64,000 nt of DNA from Microbacterium yannicii (GTDB lineage Bacteria > Actinomycetota > Actinomycetes > Actinomycetales > Microbacteriaceae): contig NZ_JAMXMB010000010.1 in the NCBI RefSeq assembly GCF_024055635.1, positions 62,001-126,000 on the forward strand, in the 5' to 3' direction. How positions within the stretch are numbered: position 1 is the stretch's first letter; each line of letters starts with the position of its first letter. Shown here piece by piece: positions 25,088-34,900 of the stretch. The notes beneath the pieces are model-generated. The model did not search any database, was not told the DNA's origin, and worked only from the letters and a program-made list of their open reading frames with translations. The position numbers and the translations under genes were made by a program.

Positions 25088-25112
25088 GACAGTCCAGACT
25101 AACGTGGAAGCG

Positions 25113-26456
25113 ATGAGCGATCACGCCGACTCCGCCACCGCGCGGGACGTGCTGTGGCGGTTCGGCCCCATGGTCTACGGCCCCACCGTTCTCTTCGCGC
25201 TCGGCGAGGGCGCGGTCATTCCCTTGATCCCCGTCATCGCCGCGCAGCTCGGAGCGGATGTCGCCACCGCCGCCCTCGTGGCCTCGGCGCTCGTCGTCGG
25301 CCAGCTGTGCGGCAACATCCCCGCCGGCTGGGCCGTCGCGCGCATCGGCGAGCGGCTCACGATGGCGATCGCCGGACTGGTCTCGCTCGCCGGCATCGTG
25401 GGCATGGCGCTCGCGCCCTCGCTGGGCCTCTTCGCCATCGCGGTGTTCCTCATCGGCTTCTGCGCGGCGGCGTTCGGCCTCGCGCGCCACTCCTTCATGA
25501 CGACGCGCGTGCCGCTGTCGTTCCGCGCCCGAGCGCTGTCACTGCTCGGCGGCACGTTCCGGCTGGGCATGTTCGTCGGGCCGTTCATCGCCGCGGGGCT
25601 CCTCGCCGTGTTCGGCGACGAGCACGCCACGATCTGGTTCTTCGGCGGATGCCTCGTGGCCACGGTGCTGCTGGTGGTCTTCGGTCCCGACCCGGAGAAG
25701 CAGTTCCTGGAGCCCTCCGACGAGGAGGACACCGAGGAGCAGGATGGCGTCGCTGCGGAGGACACCGGTGAGCCCGTCACCGGATCGATCCCGCTGCGCC
25801 GCACGCACGCGCAAGGATCGGCGACGACGCCGAGCACCGGATCGGATCCCGGCACCGGCGTGCTCCGGACGATGTGGCGCCACCGCCGCGTGCTCTCGAC
25901 GCTCGGCCTGGCCGCGGCATCCCTCTCCGCCGTCCGCTCTGCGCGCCAGGTGGTGCTTCCGCTGTGGGGTGTGTCGCTCGGCCTCGACGCCCAGACCATC
26001 GCTCTCGTGGTCGGCATCTCGGGAGCGATCGACTTCGCGCTGTTCTACGCCAGCGGCCAGGTCATGGACCGCTTCGGCCGCCTGTGGGCCGCGCTTCCGG
26101 CCATGATCCTGATGGGCGCCGGATTCGTCGCCCTCGCCTTCACCCACGACCTTCCGCAGGCGGCGATGTGGTTCGCCATGTTCGCCGCCGTCCTCGGCGT
26201 CGGCAACGGGCTGTCGAGCGGCATCCTCCTCACGCTCGGCGCCGACGTCGCGCCGCGGTCCGACCCGGCGGCCTTCCTCGGCTCGTGGCGCACGCTCACC
26301 GACGCCGGCGGGGCGACCGCGCCGCTGATGGTCTCCGCCATCGCTGCCGTTGCATCGCTCTCCGTGGCGACCGGCGTCATGGGCGCGGTGGGACTCGTCG
26401 GTGCGCTCGCCTTCGTGCGCTGGGTACCGCGGTACGTGCCGCGGACGCGGCCATGA
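25113..26456 (+). CDS. MFS transporter
   Basis: A 447-residue, 12-helix major-facilitator protein. N-terminal half: [40 protein letters not shown] (motif A region with GERLTM), [20 protein letters not shown] and [21 protein letters not shown] central cytoplasmic loop of about 70 residues is acidic ([18 protein letters not shown]). The C-terminal half repeats the pattern, with [20 protein letters not shown] and [20 protein letters not shown]. The ATG at 25113 lies only 25 bp from the divergent prfB start, so promoters must overlap the genes. The stop overlaps the next small gene by four bases. Family-level call only. Confidence 0.85.
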   Translation: MSDHADSATARDVLWRFGPMVYGPTVLFALGEGAVIPLIPVIAAQLGADVATAALVASALVVGQLCGNIPAGWAVARIGERLTMAIAGLVSLAGIVGMALAPSLGLFAIAVFLIGFCAAAFGLARHSFMTTRVPLSFRARALSLLGGTFRLGMFVGPFIAAGLLAVFGDEHATIWFFGGCLVATVLLVVFGPDPEKQFLEPSDEEDTEEQDGVAAEDTGEPVTGSIPLRRTHAQGSATTPSTGSDPGTGVLRTMWRHRRVLSTLGLAAASLSAVRSARQVVLPLWGVSLGLDAQTIALVVGISGAIDFALFYASGQVMDRFGRLWAALPAMILMGAGFVALAFTHDLPQAAMWFAMFAAVLGVGNGLSSGILLTLGADVAPRSDPAAFLGSWRTLTDAGGATAPLMVSAIAAVASLSVATGVMGAVGLVGALAFVRWVPRYVPRTRP

Positions 26457-26797
26457 CCGAGTCCACGCCCGACGTCGTGCGATTCTGCCGCAGCCGCAGC
26501 GCCGGCCGGCGCTGCACGCGCCCGCTCGCCCACGCGGGCCTGCACCGGCACCGCACCATCATGTGGACGGATGCCGGAGCCGACGCCGCGCACTGCCCGG
26601 GCTCCGGCGAGCGTGGTACCGCCGCGGCTCTGCTCGCCGACGGATTCCCCGATGGTCGCGCGCTGTGCCCCGTGTGTCATCGGTTCGTCGCGCTCGACGG
26701 CGACGGCCGGCTCGTCCCCCACGACGCTTCGGATGACGGCGAGACGGATGCGGAGGCCCGACGCCGTCGGGAGTGGTTCAACACCCACGGCTGGTAG
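26453..26797 (+). CDS. Small Cys-containing protein coupled to MFS gene
   Basis: A 114-residue soluble protein translationally coupled (ATGA) to the MFS gene. Cysteines at FCRSRSAGRRC, AHCPGS and LCPVCHRFVALDGDGRLVPH could form a small zinc site; CPVC with a following His is a knuckle-like motif. The C-terminus is charged (DGETDAEARRRREWFNTHGW). It has no signal peptide or membrane helix. I do not recognise the family with confidence. It may be a regulatory or metal-binding partner of the transporter. Confidence 0.6.
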   Translation: MTESTPDVVRFCRSRSAGRRCTRPLAHAGLHRHRTIMWTDAGADAAHCPGSGERGTAAALLADGFPDGRALCPVCHRFVALDGDGRLVPHDASDDGETDAEARRRREWFNTHGW

Positions 26798-26831
26798 CGA
26801 CGCGCGGGGGCTGGTAGCGACGCGGCGGGGG

Positions 26832-27806
26832 TCAGACCCAGGCTCTGCGCACCGCCTCCGCACCCAGCTGCATGCGCGTGGTGACGCCGGCGGTGTCCAT
26901 GAGGTCGGCGACCCGGCGTTGCACCGTCCGCAGCGAGATTCCGAGCTGTGCAGCGGCTGCGGCATCCGTCACTCCCAGCAGGAGCAGGCGGAGCAGATCG
27001 CGATCCACCTCCTCGGTCGTCGGCGTCGCAGCGATGGGTAGGAACTCGGTGGCGGCCCGCCAGTACTCCTCGAAGATCGAGGTCACAAGGTCGAGCAGAC
27101 CGCTCGGGTGGATCAGGAGGGCGCCGAAGCCCTCGTCCTCATCCTGTGAGTGCATCGGCACGAGCGCCATCTGGTCGTCCGCGATGAACATGCGCGTCGG
27201 CAGGGTCGGCAGCACGCGGATCTCCTCGCCGATCTGCGCCATCTCCCGCGCAGCGGTGAGAAAGCCCGGGCGCTCCAGGACCGCGCTTTCGACGATCACG
27301 CGGTAGCGCACCCCTCGCGCGAGCGCACGGTCCTCCTCGATGTTGTCCTCGCCGCTCACCAGCGCGATCTCGTGCAGCACGAGTACGCGCACTTCATCGA
27401 TCGAAGCGGCCTGCAGCTGCGCCACCCGCTGCCGCACCGCATCGTCGCCGATGACGACATCCACCACGTCGGCGACGCTGCGCTGTTCGACAGAGCGGCG
27501 GTACAGATCGCTCAGCTCGACGAGCGCCTCATGGGCGCGGGTGAGCCCTCGTTCTCGCTCGAGCAGCAGCGGCCGCAGAGAGATCGACGGCGGGGAGGCC
27601 ACGAACCGATCACTGCTCGAGGCCTGGCGCGCGAGCAGCCCGAGACGCTCGAGCTCGACCACCATCGGCCGCACACGCGGCAGCGACATGCTGAGCGCCG
27701 CGGCGATCTCGGTCATCGAGGCCGACGGCTGCTGCAGCACGCACCGGTAGACGGCGGTGTGGGCCTCGTCCAGGCCGAGCGCATCGAGCACGGTGTTCTC
27801 CCCCAT
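26832..27806 (-). CDS. TrmB/LuxR-type transcriptional regulator next to secreted subtilase
   Basis: A 324-residue regulator with two DNA-binding regions. The N-terminus resembles TrmB winged helices (LDALGLDEAHTAVYRCVLQQ, then PSASMTEIAAALSMSLPRVR and PMVVELERLGLLARQ). The middle part resembles a PLD-like sensor domain (RVLVLHEIALVSGEDNIEED). The C-terminus is a LuxR helix-turn-helix (LRLLLLGVTDAAAAAQLGIS, LRTVQRRVADLMDTAGVTTR). This architecture occurs beside S8 peptidases in actinobacteria. ATG 27806 is used. The gene diverges from the subtilase gene across 121 bp carrying an 8-bp inverted repeat, so control of that protease and itself is likely. The signal is unknown. Confidence 0.8.
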   Translation of the reverse strand: MGENTVLDALGLDEAHTAVYRCVLQQPSASMTEIAAALSMSLPRVRPMVVELERLGLLARQASSSDRFVASPPSISLRPLLLERERGLTRAHEALVELSDLYRRSVEQRSVADVVDVVIGDDAVRQRVAQLQAASIDEVRVLVLHEIALVSGEDNIEEDRALARGVRYRVIVESAVLERPGFLTAAREMAQIGEEIRVLPTLPTRMFIADDQMALVPMHSQDEDEGFGALLIHPSGLLDLVTSIFEEYWRAATEFLPIAATPTTEEVDRDLLRLLLLGVTDAAAAAQLGISLRTVQRRVADLMDTAGVTTRMQLGAEAVRRAWV

Positions 27807-27829
27807 GCGCTCATCGTCACCCGCCGAGC

Positions 27830-27911
27830 GTGGCGGATGCAGGCCATGGCGTTTCTCCGCCACCCACTTTAGGCGAGCGGACGGCGAAGGTGGGGGGACA
27901 CGGATCCCCAC
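27830..27911. promoter_or_regulatory. Intergenic region between TrmB/LuxR regulator and subtilase genes
   Basis: Inverted repeat GTGGCGGA (27830-27837) and TCCGCCAC (27856-27863), spacer 18 bp, a possible regulator site. A second pair, GTGGGG (27890-27895) and CCCCAC (27906-27911), could form a hairpin just before the subtilase start codon at 27928. No clear -35/-10 pair was identified. Confidence 0.45.
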
Positions 27912-27927
27912 ACCGAGAGGCTCGCGC

Positions 27928-30900
27928 ATGTCACGAACCCAGCCCATCGGCCGCCGCCTGCGCCCGATCGTCGCCGCCACCAGCGGTCTGGCGATCGGTA
28001 TCGCAGGCATCGGCCTCGCGACGATGCCGGCGGCGGCCACCCCCACGCCGCCCGCCGCACCCTCCGCTGGAGCCACGGCCGGCCAGGCACATACCGTCAC
28101 CCTCATCACCGGCGATCGCGTCACGGTCACGGACATGTCGGACGGCACGCACACCGTGTCGGTCGACACGGCTGTCGAAGGTGCGGGCGTGCAGACGTAC
28201 GAGGTGGGCGACGACCTGCACGTCGTGCCCCAGGGCGCGATGCCCTATCTCGCGTCGGGCGCCCTCGACGAGGACCTGTTCAACGTGTCGCTGCTGATCG
28301 AGTACGGCTACGACGACGCCTCGGTCGACGCCACCCCGGTCATCGTCGAGCAGGATGCCGCGGCCGCGCGCACCTTCTCGGCGCCGGTCCCCGGGCTGGA
28401 GGTCATCGCGCCGCTCGAGAGTGTCGGCGGCGCGGCCGCGACGCTCGGCCACGATGACGCCGCGGCCGCATGGCAGTCGCTCACCGCGCCGTCGGCCCGC
28501 GCGTTCTCGGCCACGCCGACGCTCGCCGACGGCATCGAGGCCATCCACCTCGACGGCAAGGTCCGCTCCACGCTCGACTCGAGCGTGCCCTACATCGACG
28601 CACCCGCGGCCTGGGCCCAGGGGTACACGGGCGAGGGCGTCACGGTCGCTGTGCTCGACACCGGCATCGACGACACCCACCCCGACCTGCAGGGCCACAT
28701 CCTCGACGGCTCGAAGAGCTTCGTGCCCGGCGAGGAAGTCGCCTGGGATCCCAACGGCCACGGCACGCACGTCGCTTCGACGATCGCGGGCACCGGCGCC
28801 GCATCGGACGGCACCCACCGCGGCGTCGCCGACGGCGCCGACCTGCTGATCGGCAAGGTGCTCGGCTCCGACGGCTACGGCCAGGACTCGTGGATCATCG
28901 AGGCGATGGAGTGGGCGGGCCAGAACGCTCCCATCGTGTCGATGAGCCTGGGTTCGCAGTCGCCGTCCGACGGCAAGGACCTGATGGCCGAGTCGCTGAA
29001 CCAGATCGCGGAGGAGACCGGCGCGCTGTTCGTGGTCGCCGCCGGCAACGCCGGCTCCCCCGAGACCATCGGGGCCCCGGGCTCCGCCGAGCAGGCATTC
29101 ACCGTCGGATCCGTGGACGACCCGTCGGGCGAGCTCTCCTACTTCACGAGCCAGGGGCCGCTCTCGCGCTCGGGTGCTTTGAAGCCGAACGTCACCGGCC
29201 CCGGCAACGAGGTGACGGCGGCGCGTTCCGCCGACAGCGGCGGCGAGGGCTCGTACATCACCATGAGCGGCACCTCGATGGCCACCCCGCACGTGGCGGG
29301 CGCCGCAGCGATCCTGCTCGGCGCGGACCCCGAGCTCACGACCGCGCAGCTGAAGGCGGCGCTCGCGAGCACCGCGACCGACCTCGGCTACACGTCGTAC
29401 CAGGGCGGCACGGGGGTCATCAACGTCGACGCCGCGCTCAACGCGCCCGTCGTCGCCTCCGGTTCGGGCGACTTCGGCATGCTGATGTGGGGCGAGGAGC
29501 CGACTCCCGTCGAGCGCACCGTCGAGTACACCAACCGCACCGATGCCGAGATCACCGTCGCCCTCGAGGCGACGCTGACCGACACGACGCCCGGTGGCGG
29601 CGAAGGCCCCGGTCCGCTCTCGGACGGGATCGCGTTCGACGCGCTGACGATCGACGCCGAGTCGGTGACGATCCCCGCCGGCGGCACCGCATCCGTCACG
29701 ATGACGGTGGACCCCGCCAAGGTTCCCGCGGGCACCCAGCTGTCGGGCACGCTGACGGGCTCGGTGGACGGCGTGGCTGTGACGCGCACGGCGCTCGGCA
29801 CGATCGCCGAGGCGGAGCGCTACGACCTCACGATCAAGGCCACCGGCTTCGACGGCGAGCCTGTCAGCGTCTACGCGATGCTGTGGGACGCCGCCGCGCA
29901 GTGGGCCGAGCCGATCCTCGTCGAAGGCGAGACGACGCTGCGCCTCATGAAGGGCGACTACACGGTGATGTCGTATATGGAGATCAATCGCAACGCCGAC
30001 ACCATGGCGACCGTGCTCACCGGCGACCCCAAGCTGACCCTCACGAAGGACGCGACGGTCGCCCTGGACGCACGCACGGCGAAGGAGGTCACGGTCGACG
30101 TCGGTCGTGACGACCTCGAACAGTCGTTCGGTCGCATGGACTTCCGCGCGGACGACTTCTCCGCGAGCGCGATCATGCCGGTGCTCATCGACGAGATGTG
30201 GGCGCAGCCCATGAAGGTCGACGACGCCGACTTCGCCCTTACGACGCGCTGGCGACTCTGGGAGCCGATGCTCTCCGTGACGGCGGGCAAGAAGCCCCTC
30301 GACGTGGTCCTGCAGGTCGGATCCACGTTCTTGGACGGTGAGATCAAAGCGGCCGCGGTGAACGCCGGCAGCGGCAGCGCCGACGAGTTCGCTGCGACCG
30401 ACGTCAGGAACAAGGTCGCGGTCGTGACCCTCTCCGGCGAGGTCTCACCCGGGCAGGCCGCGGCGAACGCGGCTGCGGCCGGGGCCACGTTGATGATCCT
30501 CGTCAACGACGCCGACGGCGAGCTGAGCACGTGGGTCGGCTCGGACGACTTCACGACGGACGCCCCGATTGCGGTCGCCGCGATCAGCGGCGTCGAGGGC
30601 CGTCAGCTCCTGACCGACATGGCGAAGAAGAAGGTGACGGTGAGGGCCGTCGGCGACCCGTACCCCGACGTGGTCTACGACATCGCCCGTTACAGCGACG
30701 GCGAAATCCCGGCGAATCTCGCCTACGCGCCGAAGAAGCTGACGCGCATCGATACGACGTACCACGGCCAGAAAGAGCTCATGGGCGAATTCCGGTACGA
30801 CTTCGTGCCGGGCGCCCAGTACGGCTCGGGTTACTTCATGCGCGCCGAGCGCGGCACCGTGCGCGAGGAATGGGTGAACACCCAGGATCTGCGCTGGAAC

Positions 30901-31770
30901 CAGGGCGTCGGCGTCGAGTCCGTCCGCTGGGAGATGCGCGACATGCTGCGCGCCTACAAGCCGGGCAAGAAGCTCGAGGTCGAGTACTTCGGCGGCATCG
31001 TTCGCCCGTACGTCGCCACCGGCTACTGGGTTCCCTACCGCATCTCGGACTACGCGCAGGTGAACATCCCCAGCTGGGCCGACGGCGGCGACGCGGAGCA
31101 CACCGGCAGCTTCGACACGTGGATCGAGCCCTCGACGGTGCACCAGACGGCCGACGTCTACATCGACGGTCAGCTGGTCAAGCAGGCGGATCACCAGGGT
31201 GTCAACGTGTATGACCTCCCGGACGGCGACCAGGAGTGGCGCGTGGTCAGCACCGCGACGCACGACGGGGCGCACCTCGAGGGATCGACCAAGACGGTCA
31301 GCGACTGGACCTTCCGCTCCGAGGGCAAGCTGGGCGACTGGACGAACCGGCTGCTGCCGATGATCCAGGCGTACTACGACGTCGACGTCAACGTCGACAA
31401 CCTGGTGGGCGAGGGTCGCCGCAAGGGATCCGGCATCCCGCTCGGTCTCGAGCTCGGCCACGTCGCCGGCACCGCCCCCGCGGGCGCCATCACCGACGCG
31501 ACGCTCGAAGCCCGCACCGCGGGAGGCGCCTGGGTGCCGGTCACGCTGAAGAAGGCCAAGACGGATGCCCCGACCGGCGCCGTCGAGGGCAACGGCGACG
31601 TGTTCGTCACCAGCCGCGCCTGGGTGAGCGGGTACTCCGCGCAGATCCCGGTGTCCGACAAGGGCGGCTGGGTCGACCTGCGGGTGACGGCGAAGGATGC
31701 CGCGGGCAACACGTTCTCGCAGGAGATCGAGCGCGCGTTCCAGGCGACGCCGGCCAGGGGCGTCCGCTAG
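27928..31770 (+). CDS. Secreted S8 serine peptidase (subtilase) with PA domain
   Basis: A 1280-residue exported subtilase. The signal peptide is a basic start (MSRTQPIGRRLRP), then hydrophobic VAATSGLAIGIAGIGLATMP and an AAA cleavage site. A propeptide-like region follows (TLITGDRVTVTDMSDGTHTV). The catalytic triad is Asp244 in VAVLDTGIDDTHPDL, His278 in NGHGTHVASTIAG and Ser450 in SGTSMATPHVAGAAAILL. After the catalytic domain come beta-rich modules. A protease-associated (PA) domain lies near residues 810-905 (NKVAVVTLSGEVSPGQAAAN, AGATLMILVNDADG). A long C-terminal part has no motif I recognise. It is secreted to the medium or wall and likely digests protein for nutrition. It is divergent from a TrmB/LuxR regulator and followed by a 17-bp-arm terminator. 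Confidence 0.92.
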   Translation: MSRTQPIGRRLRPIVAATSGLAIGIAGIGLATMPAAATPTPPAAPSAGATAGQAHTVTLITGDRVTVTDMSDGTHTVSVDTAVEGAGVQTYEVGDDLHVVPQGAMPYLASGALDEDLFNVSLLIEYGYDDASVDATPVIVEQDAAAARTFSAPVPGLEVIAPLESVGGAAATLGHDDAAAAWQSLTAPSARAFSATPTLADGIEAIHLDGKVRSTLDSSVPYIDAPAAWAQGYTGEGVTVAVLDTGIDDTHPDLQGHILDGSKSFVPGEEVAWDPNGHGTHVASTIAGTGAASDGTHRGVADGADLLIGKVLGSDGYGQDSWIIEAMEWAGQNAPIVSMSLGSQSPSDGKDLMAESLNQIAEETGALFVVAAGNAGSPETIGAPGSAEQAFTVGSVDDPSGELSYFTSQGPLSRSGALKPNVTGPGNEVTAARSADSGGEGSYITMSGTSMATPHVAGAAAILLGADPELTTAQLKAALASTATDLGYTSYQGGTGVINVDAALNAPVVASGSGDFGMLMWGEEPTPVERTVEYTNRTDAEITVALEATLTDTTPGGGEGPGPLSDGIAFDALTIDAESVTIPAGGTASVTMTVDPAKVPAGTQLSGTLTGSVDGVAVTRTALGTIAEAERYDLTIKATGFDGEPVSVYAMLWDAAAQWAEPILVEGETTLRLMKGDYTVMSYMEINRNADTMATVLTGDPKLTLTKDATVALDARTAKEVTVDVGRDDLEQSFGRMDFRADDFSASAIMPVLIDEMWAQPMKVDDADFALTTRWRLWEPMLSVTAGKKPLDVVLQVGSTFLDGEIKAAAVNAGSGSADEFAATDVRNKVAVVTLSGEVSPGQAAANAAAAGATLMILVNDADGELSTWVGSDDFTTDAPIAVAAISGVEGRQLLTDMAKKKVTVRAVGDPYPDVVYDIARYSDGEIPANLAYAPKKLTRIDTTYHGQKELMGEFRYDFVPGAQYGSGYFMRAERGTVREEWVNTQDLRWNQGVGVESVRWEMRDMLRAYKPGKKLEVEYFGGIVRPYVATGYWVPYRISDYAQVNIPSWADGGDAEHTGSFDTWIEPSTVHQTADVYIDGQLVKQADHQGVNVYDLPDGDQEWRVVSTATHDGAHLEGSTKTVSDWTFRSEGKLGDWTNRLLPMIQAYYDVDVNVDNLVGEGRRKGSGIPLGLELGHVAGTAPAGAITDATLEARTAGGAWVPVTLKKAKTDAPTGAVEGNGDVFVTSRAWVSGYSAQIPVSDKGGWVDLRVTAKDAAGNTFSQEIERAFQATPARGVR

Positions 31771-31782
31771 TCCGATCACGTC

Positions 31783-31820
31783 ACGGAGGGCCCCGGCGCA
31801 CACGCGCCGGGGCCCTCCGT
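31783..31820 (+). terminator. Strong intrinsic terminator after the subtilase gene
   Basis: Perfect 17-bp stem: ACGGAGGGCCCCGGCGC (31783-31799) pairs exactly with 31804-31820, loop ACAC. It begins 13 bp after the stop codon and ends with T followed by ACTGTCCTT. Confidence 0.9.
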
Positions 31821-31861
31821 ACTGTCCTTCCGCGGCGGTGAAGTCGTCAGTTATCGGGCGA

Positions 31862-31895
31862 TGTTCAGTTGTGTTCAGTTCGATCGACTGAACAC
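31862..31895 (+). promoter_or_regulatory. Operator upstream of the beta-helix gene
   Basis: Palindrome GTGTTCAGT-TCGATCG-ACTGAACAC at 31871-31895, perfect 9-bp arms with a 7-bp spacer. A direct repeat of the left arm, TGTTCAGTT, precedes it at 31862-31870, 10 bp (one helical turn) away. It lies about 70 bp before the TTG start of the secreted beta-helix gene. The likely ligand is the DeoR-LacI chimera encoded at 35172. Confidence 0.65.
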
Positions 31896-31965
31896 TCCGG
31901 CGCTGACACGATGACTGCGTCCCCGTCGATCCGGCGGCGGACCGTGAGATTCGAGGAGGAATCCC

Positions 31966-34900
31966 TTGCTGAGAAAACGGATGACGCTGCTCGCCGCGGC
32001 GACGATCGGCGCGCTCTGCCTCGCCGGCGCCCCGGCCACCGCGGTGGCGGCCGAGGACCTTGCCGGCGAGGTCCACTACGCCAGCGACCTGGAGTGGGCA
32101 TCGGCCGAGAACGGCTGGGGTCCGGTCGAGCGCGACTACAGCAACGGCGCTAAGGCCGTGCCCGACACGACGCGGACGATTCAGTCGATCCGCGGCGTCC
32201 AGTACCCCAAAGGCCTCGGCACGCACGCGCCCGCACGCGTCGTGTACGACGTCTCGCAGCAGTGCACGCAACTGCTCGGCTATGTCGGCATCGATGACAG
32301 TCAGGCCGGCAAGGGCCGCGTCGACTTCGTCGTGAAGGTCGACGGCGCCGAGAGGTTCCGGATCGCCCGCAGCGGCGTCGATGCCGCAGGCCGCCTCAAC
32401 CTCGACCTGCGCGGGGCCAGCACCGTCGAACTGATCGCCGAGCCCGGACCCGAGGGCAACGGCAACGACCACGCCGACTGGGCGGACCTGCGCATCAACT
32501 GCACCGACGAATACCTCGCGCAGCCGCTCACGATCATGCCCGACGACGTGGACCTGTCGCTGCTGGCCGCGGGCTCGCCGGTCGCCGTCACCATCGACGG
32601 CGCCAACCCGCGGGTTCCGGTGACCGTCGGCTTTGCCGGCACCGAGATCGTCGTCAACTCCGACGACAGCGGCCACGCCACCGCGTCGTTCGTCGTTCCG
32701 GCCGGCACCGCCGCCGGCGAATACCGGATCACCGCGCGCGCAGAGTCGCTCTTCGGCGCCGTGGCCGAAGGCGAGATCTCCGCGCACGTCGTGGCCGTCT
32801 CCGACACCGTGTACTTCGTCGACTGTTCGGCCTCCGCGGCCGGCGACGGCTCCGAGGCGACGCCTTTCCGCTCCCTCGAGGAGCTCGCGACCGTGCAACC
32901 GTTCCAGCCGGGCCAGTCCGTCCGTTTCCACCGCGGCACCGAATGCGTCGGCACTTTCGCGCCCACCGGTTCCGGCCTCGACGTCGCGCCGATCACCGTC
33001 TCGCCCTACGGCGACGGGGACGCGGCCGCCACGATCAACGGGGACGGCCGGCTCGCGGGCATCCATCTCCTCAATGTCAGCAACTGGACCGTCGACGGCA
33101 TGCGCGTGATCAACCCGGGCACGCCCGACCAGCGTCGGGTCGGAATTCTCTACGAGATCAACGACGGCACCAAGCGCAGTGGCGTGGTGCTGACGCGCAA
33201 CCACGTCGAGAACGTCGCAGGGTGGTCCGACAAGACCACGCTCGGAAACGCGTTCTCGCGCTCGGCGGGGATCTCGGTGCTCGGAGACGGCATCGGCTGG
33301 TTCGACGGCATCACCGTCACCGACAACGTCGTCAACGACACGGCCGCCGGCGGCATCAAGCTCTCGGCGCCCGACACCACGAAGCACTACAACACGGACG
33401 TGTACGTCGCCCGCAACGACATCCGCGCCGTGGGCGGCGACGGCATCGTGATCCACAATTCCGACAAGCCGGTCATCGAGTACAACTCGGCGATCGACCT
33501 CGGACACGGCGAGTATCCCTTCCTCAAGGGGAACTTCGCGGGCATGTGGCCGTACAACTCCGTCGATCCGCTGTTCCAGTACAACGTGGTGGGCAACAGC
33601 GTGGGCTCGACCTACGACTCCACCGCCTGGGACTGCGACATGAAGATCAAGGGCAGCTGCACCTTCCAGTACAACTACTCGTACGGCAACGCCGGCGGCT
33701 TCTACCTGGACTGCATCGCGGGCTGCGGAACCGCATCCACCACGGCCAACGCCATCCTTCGCTACAACGTGTCGCAGGACGACTGCCGGCTCGGTGGGGC
33801 GAGCGGCGGACCGGGACTGCACCTCATCTACAACAACACGTTCTCGTGCCTGAACCGGCCGTTCGAGGACGACATGACCGCACCGCGGCAGATGAAGAAC
33901 AACATCATCATCGCTCAGGGCGGCACTCTGAAGACGACGAACGGGGTGTACGCGAACAACGCGTACTTCGGCGGCATCCAGCCTCCCGCTTCGGAAACGG
34001 ATCCGGTCGTCGGCGACCCGCAGCTCATCGCCGCCGGCAGCGGCCAGCAGACGCGGGCGCTGCCCGGCTATCAGCTCGCCGTCGGGTCGCCCCTACTCGG
34101 TGCCGGCACGCCGATCGCGGATGCCGGTGAGCGCGACTTCTTCGGCAACGCGGTGCCTGCCACACCAAATATCGGCGCATATCAGGGCGCCGGTATCGAG
34201 GTCACCCCGCTGCCGTTCGCGGCACTGGTGAATCAGACGGCAGTGGCGTCCACGGCGAATCCGCGCAATGGGGCCATCACCACCGACTTCCGCGTGTTCT
34301 CTGCCGAGGCAATGGCGGATGCCGGTATCACGGTCGGTGAGAAGGTGACAGCGTTCGGGCACCCGCTCGACTGGCATCCGACGGCGGTCGGCACCCCCGA
34401 TGCGATCAAGGCAGCCGGTCAGCAGGTGTCGTTGACGGGCGAAGGCGATGAGCTCATCATTGCGGGCTTCTCGACCGGCACCGCCTCTGCGGGGGTCGCG
34501 ACGGTCCACTACCAGGACGGGTCGAGCGAGCAGGTGCAGCTCTCGCTTCCGCTCTGGAGCGACGCGTCGACGGATGCCGCCGACACGGCGCTGCTCGGCG
34601 GCGCAGCCACCTTCCTGCAGCGGACGCGGCCCTACCTGGGCGGAACGATCTCGACCGTGACGGCGCCGGCCTCGGTGTTCGCGCAGCGGATCCCGCTGTC
34701 GGGCAAACCGGTGGCCGGTGTGACGCTCCCCGAGGGCAGCCCGGTGACCGGTGAAGGCCTCAGCCTGCTCGCGATCGAGCTGGCGGGAAGCGCCGTGCCG
34801 ACCTCGGTGGGCGTGCTCACCGAGTGCCGCGGTCCGAACGCGTGGGTGCACGTCGCCACCGTGAACGACCACGATGCGCGGGTGGCCATCGCGGTCGCCA

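Noticed and set aside
24588..25112. N-terminal extension of the MFS protein into the prfB region
   Set aside because: It would be antisense to prfB and has no membrane-protein character. The ATG at 25113 gives the normal MFS start.
30445..33822. Minus-strand open frame of 1125 codons
   Set aside because: It is antisense to the subtilase and beta-helix genes, crosses two operons and a terminator, and has no recognisable motif. High GC makes such shadows common.
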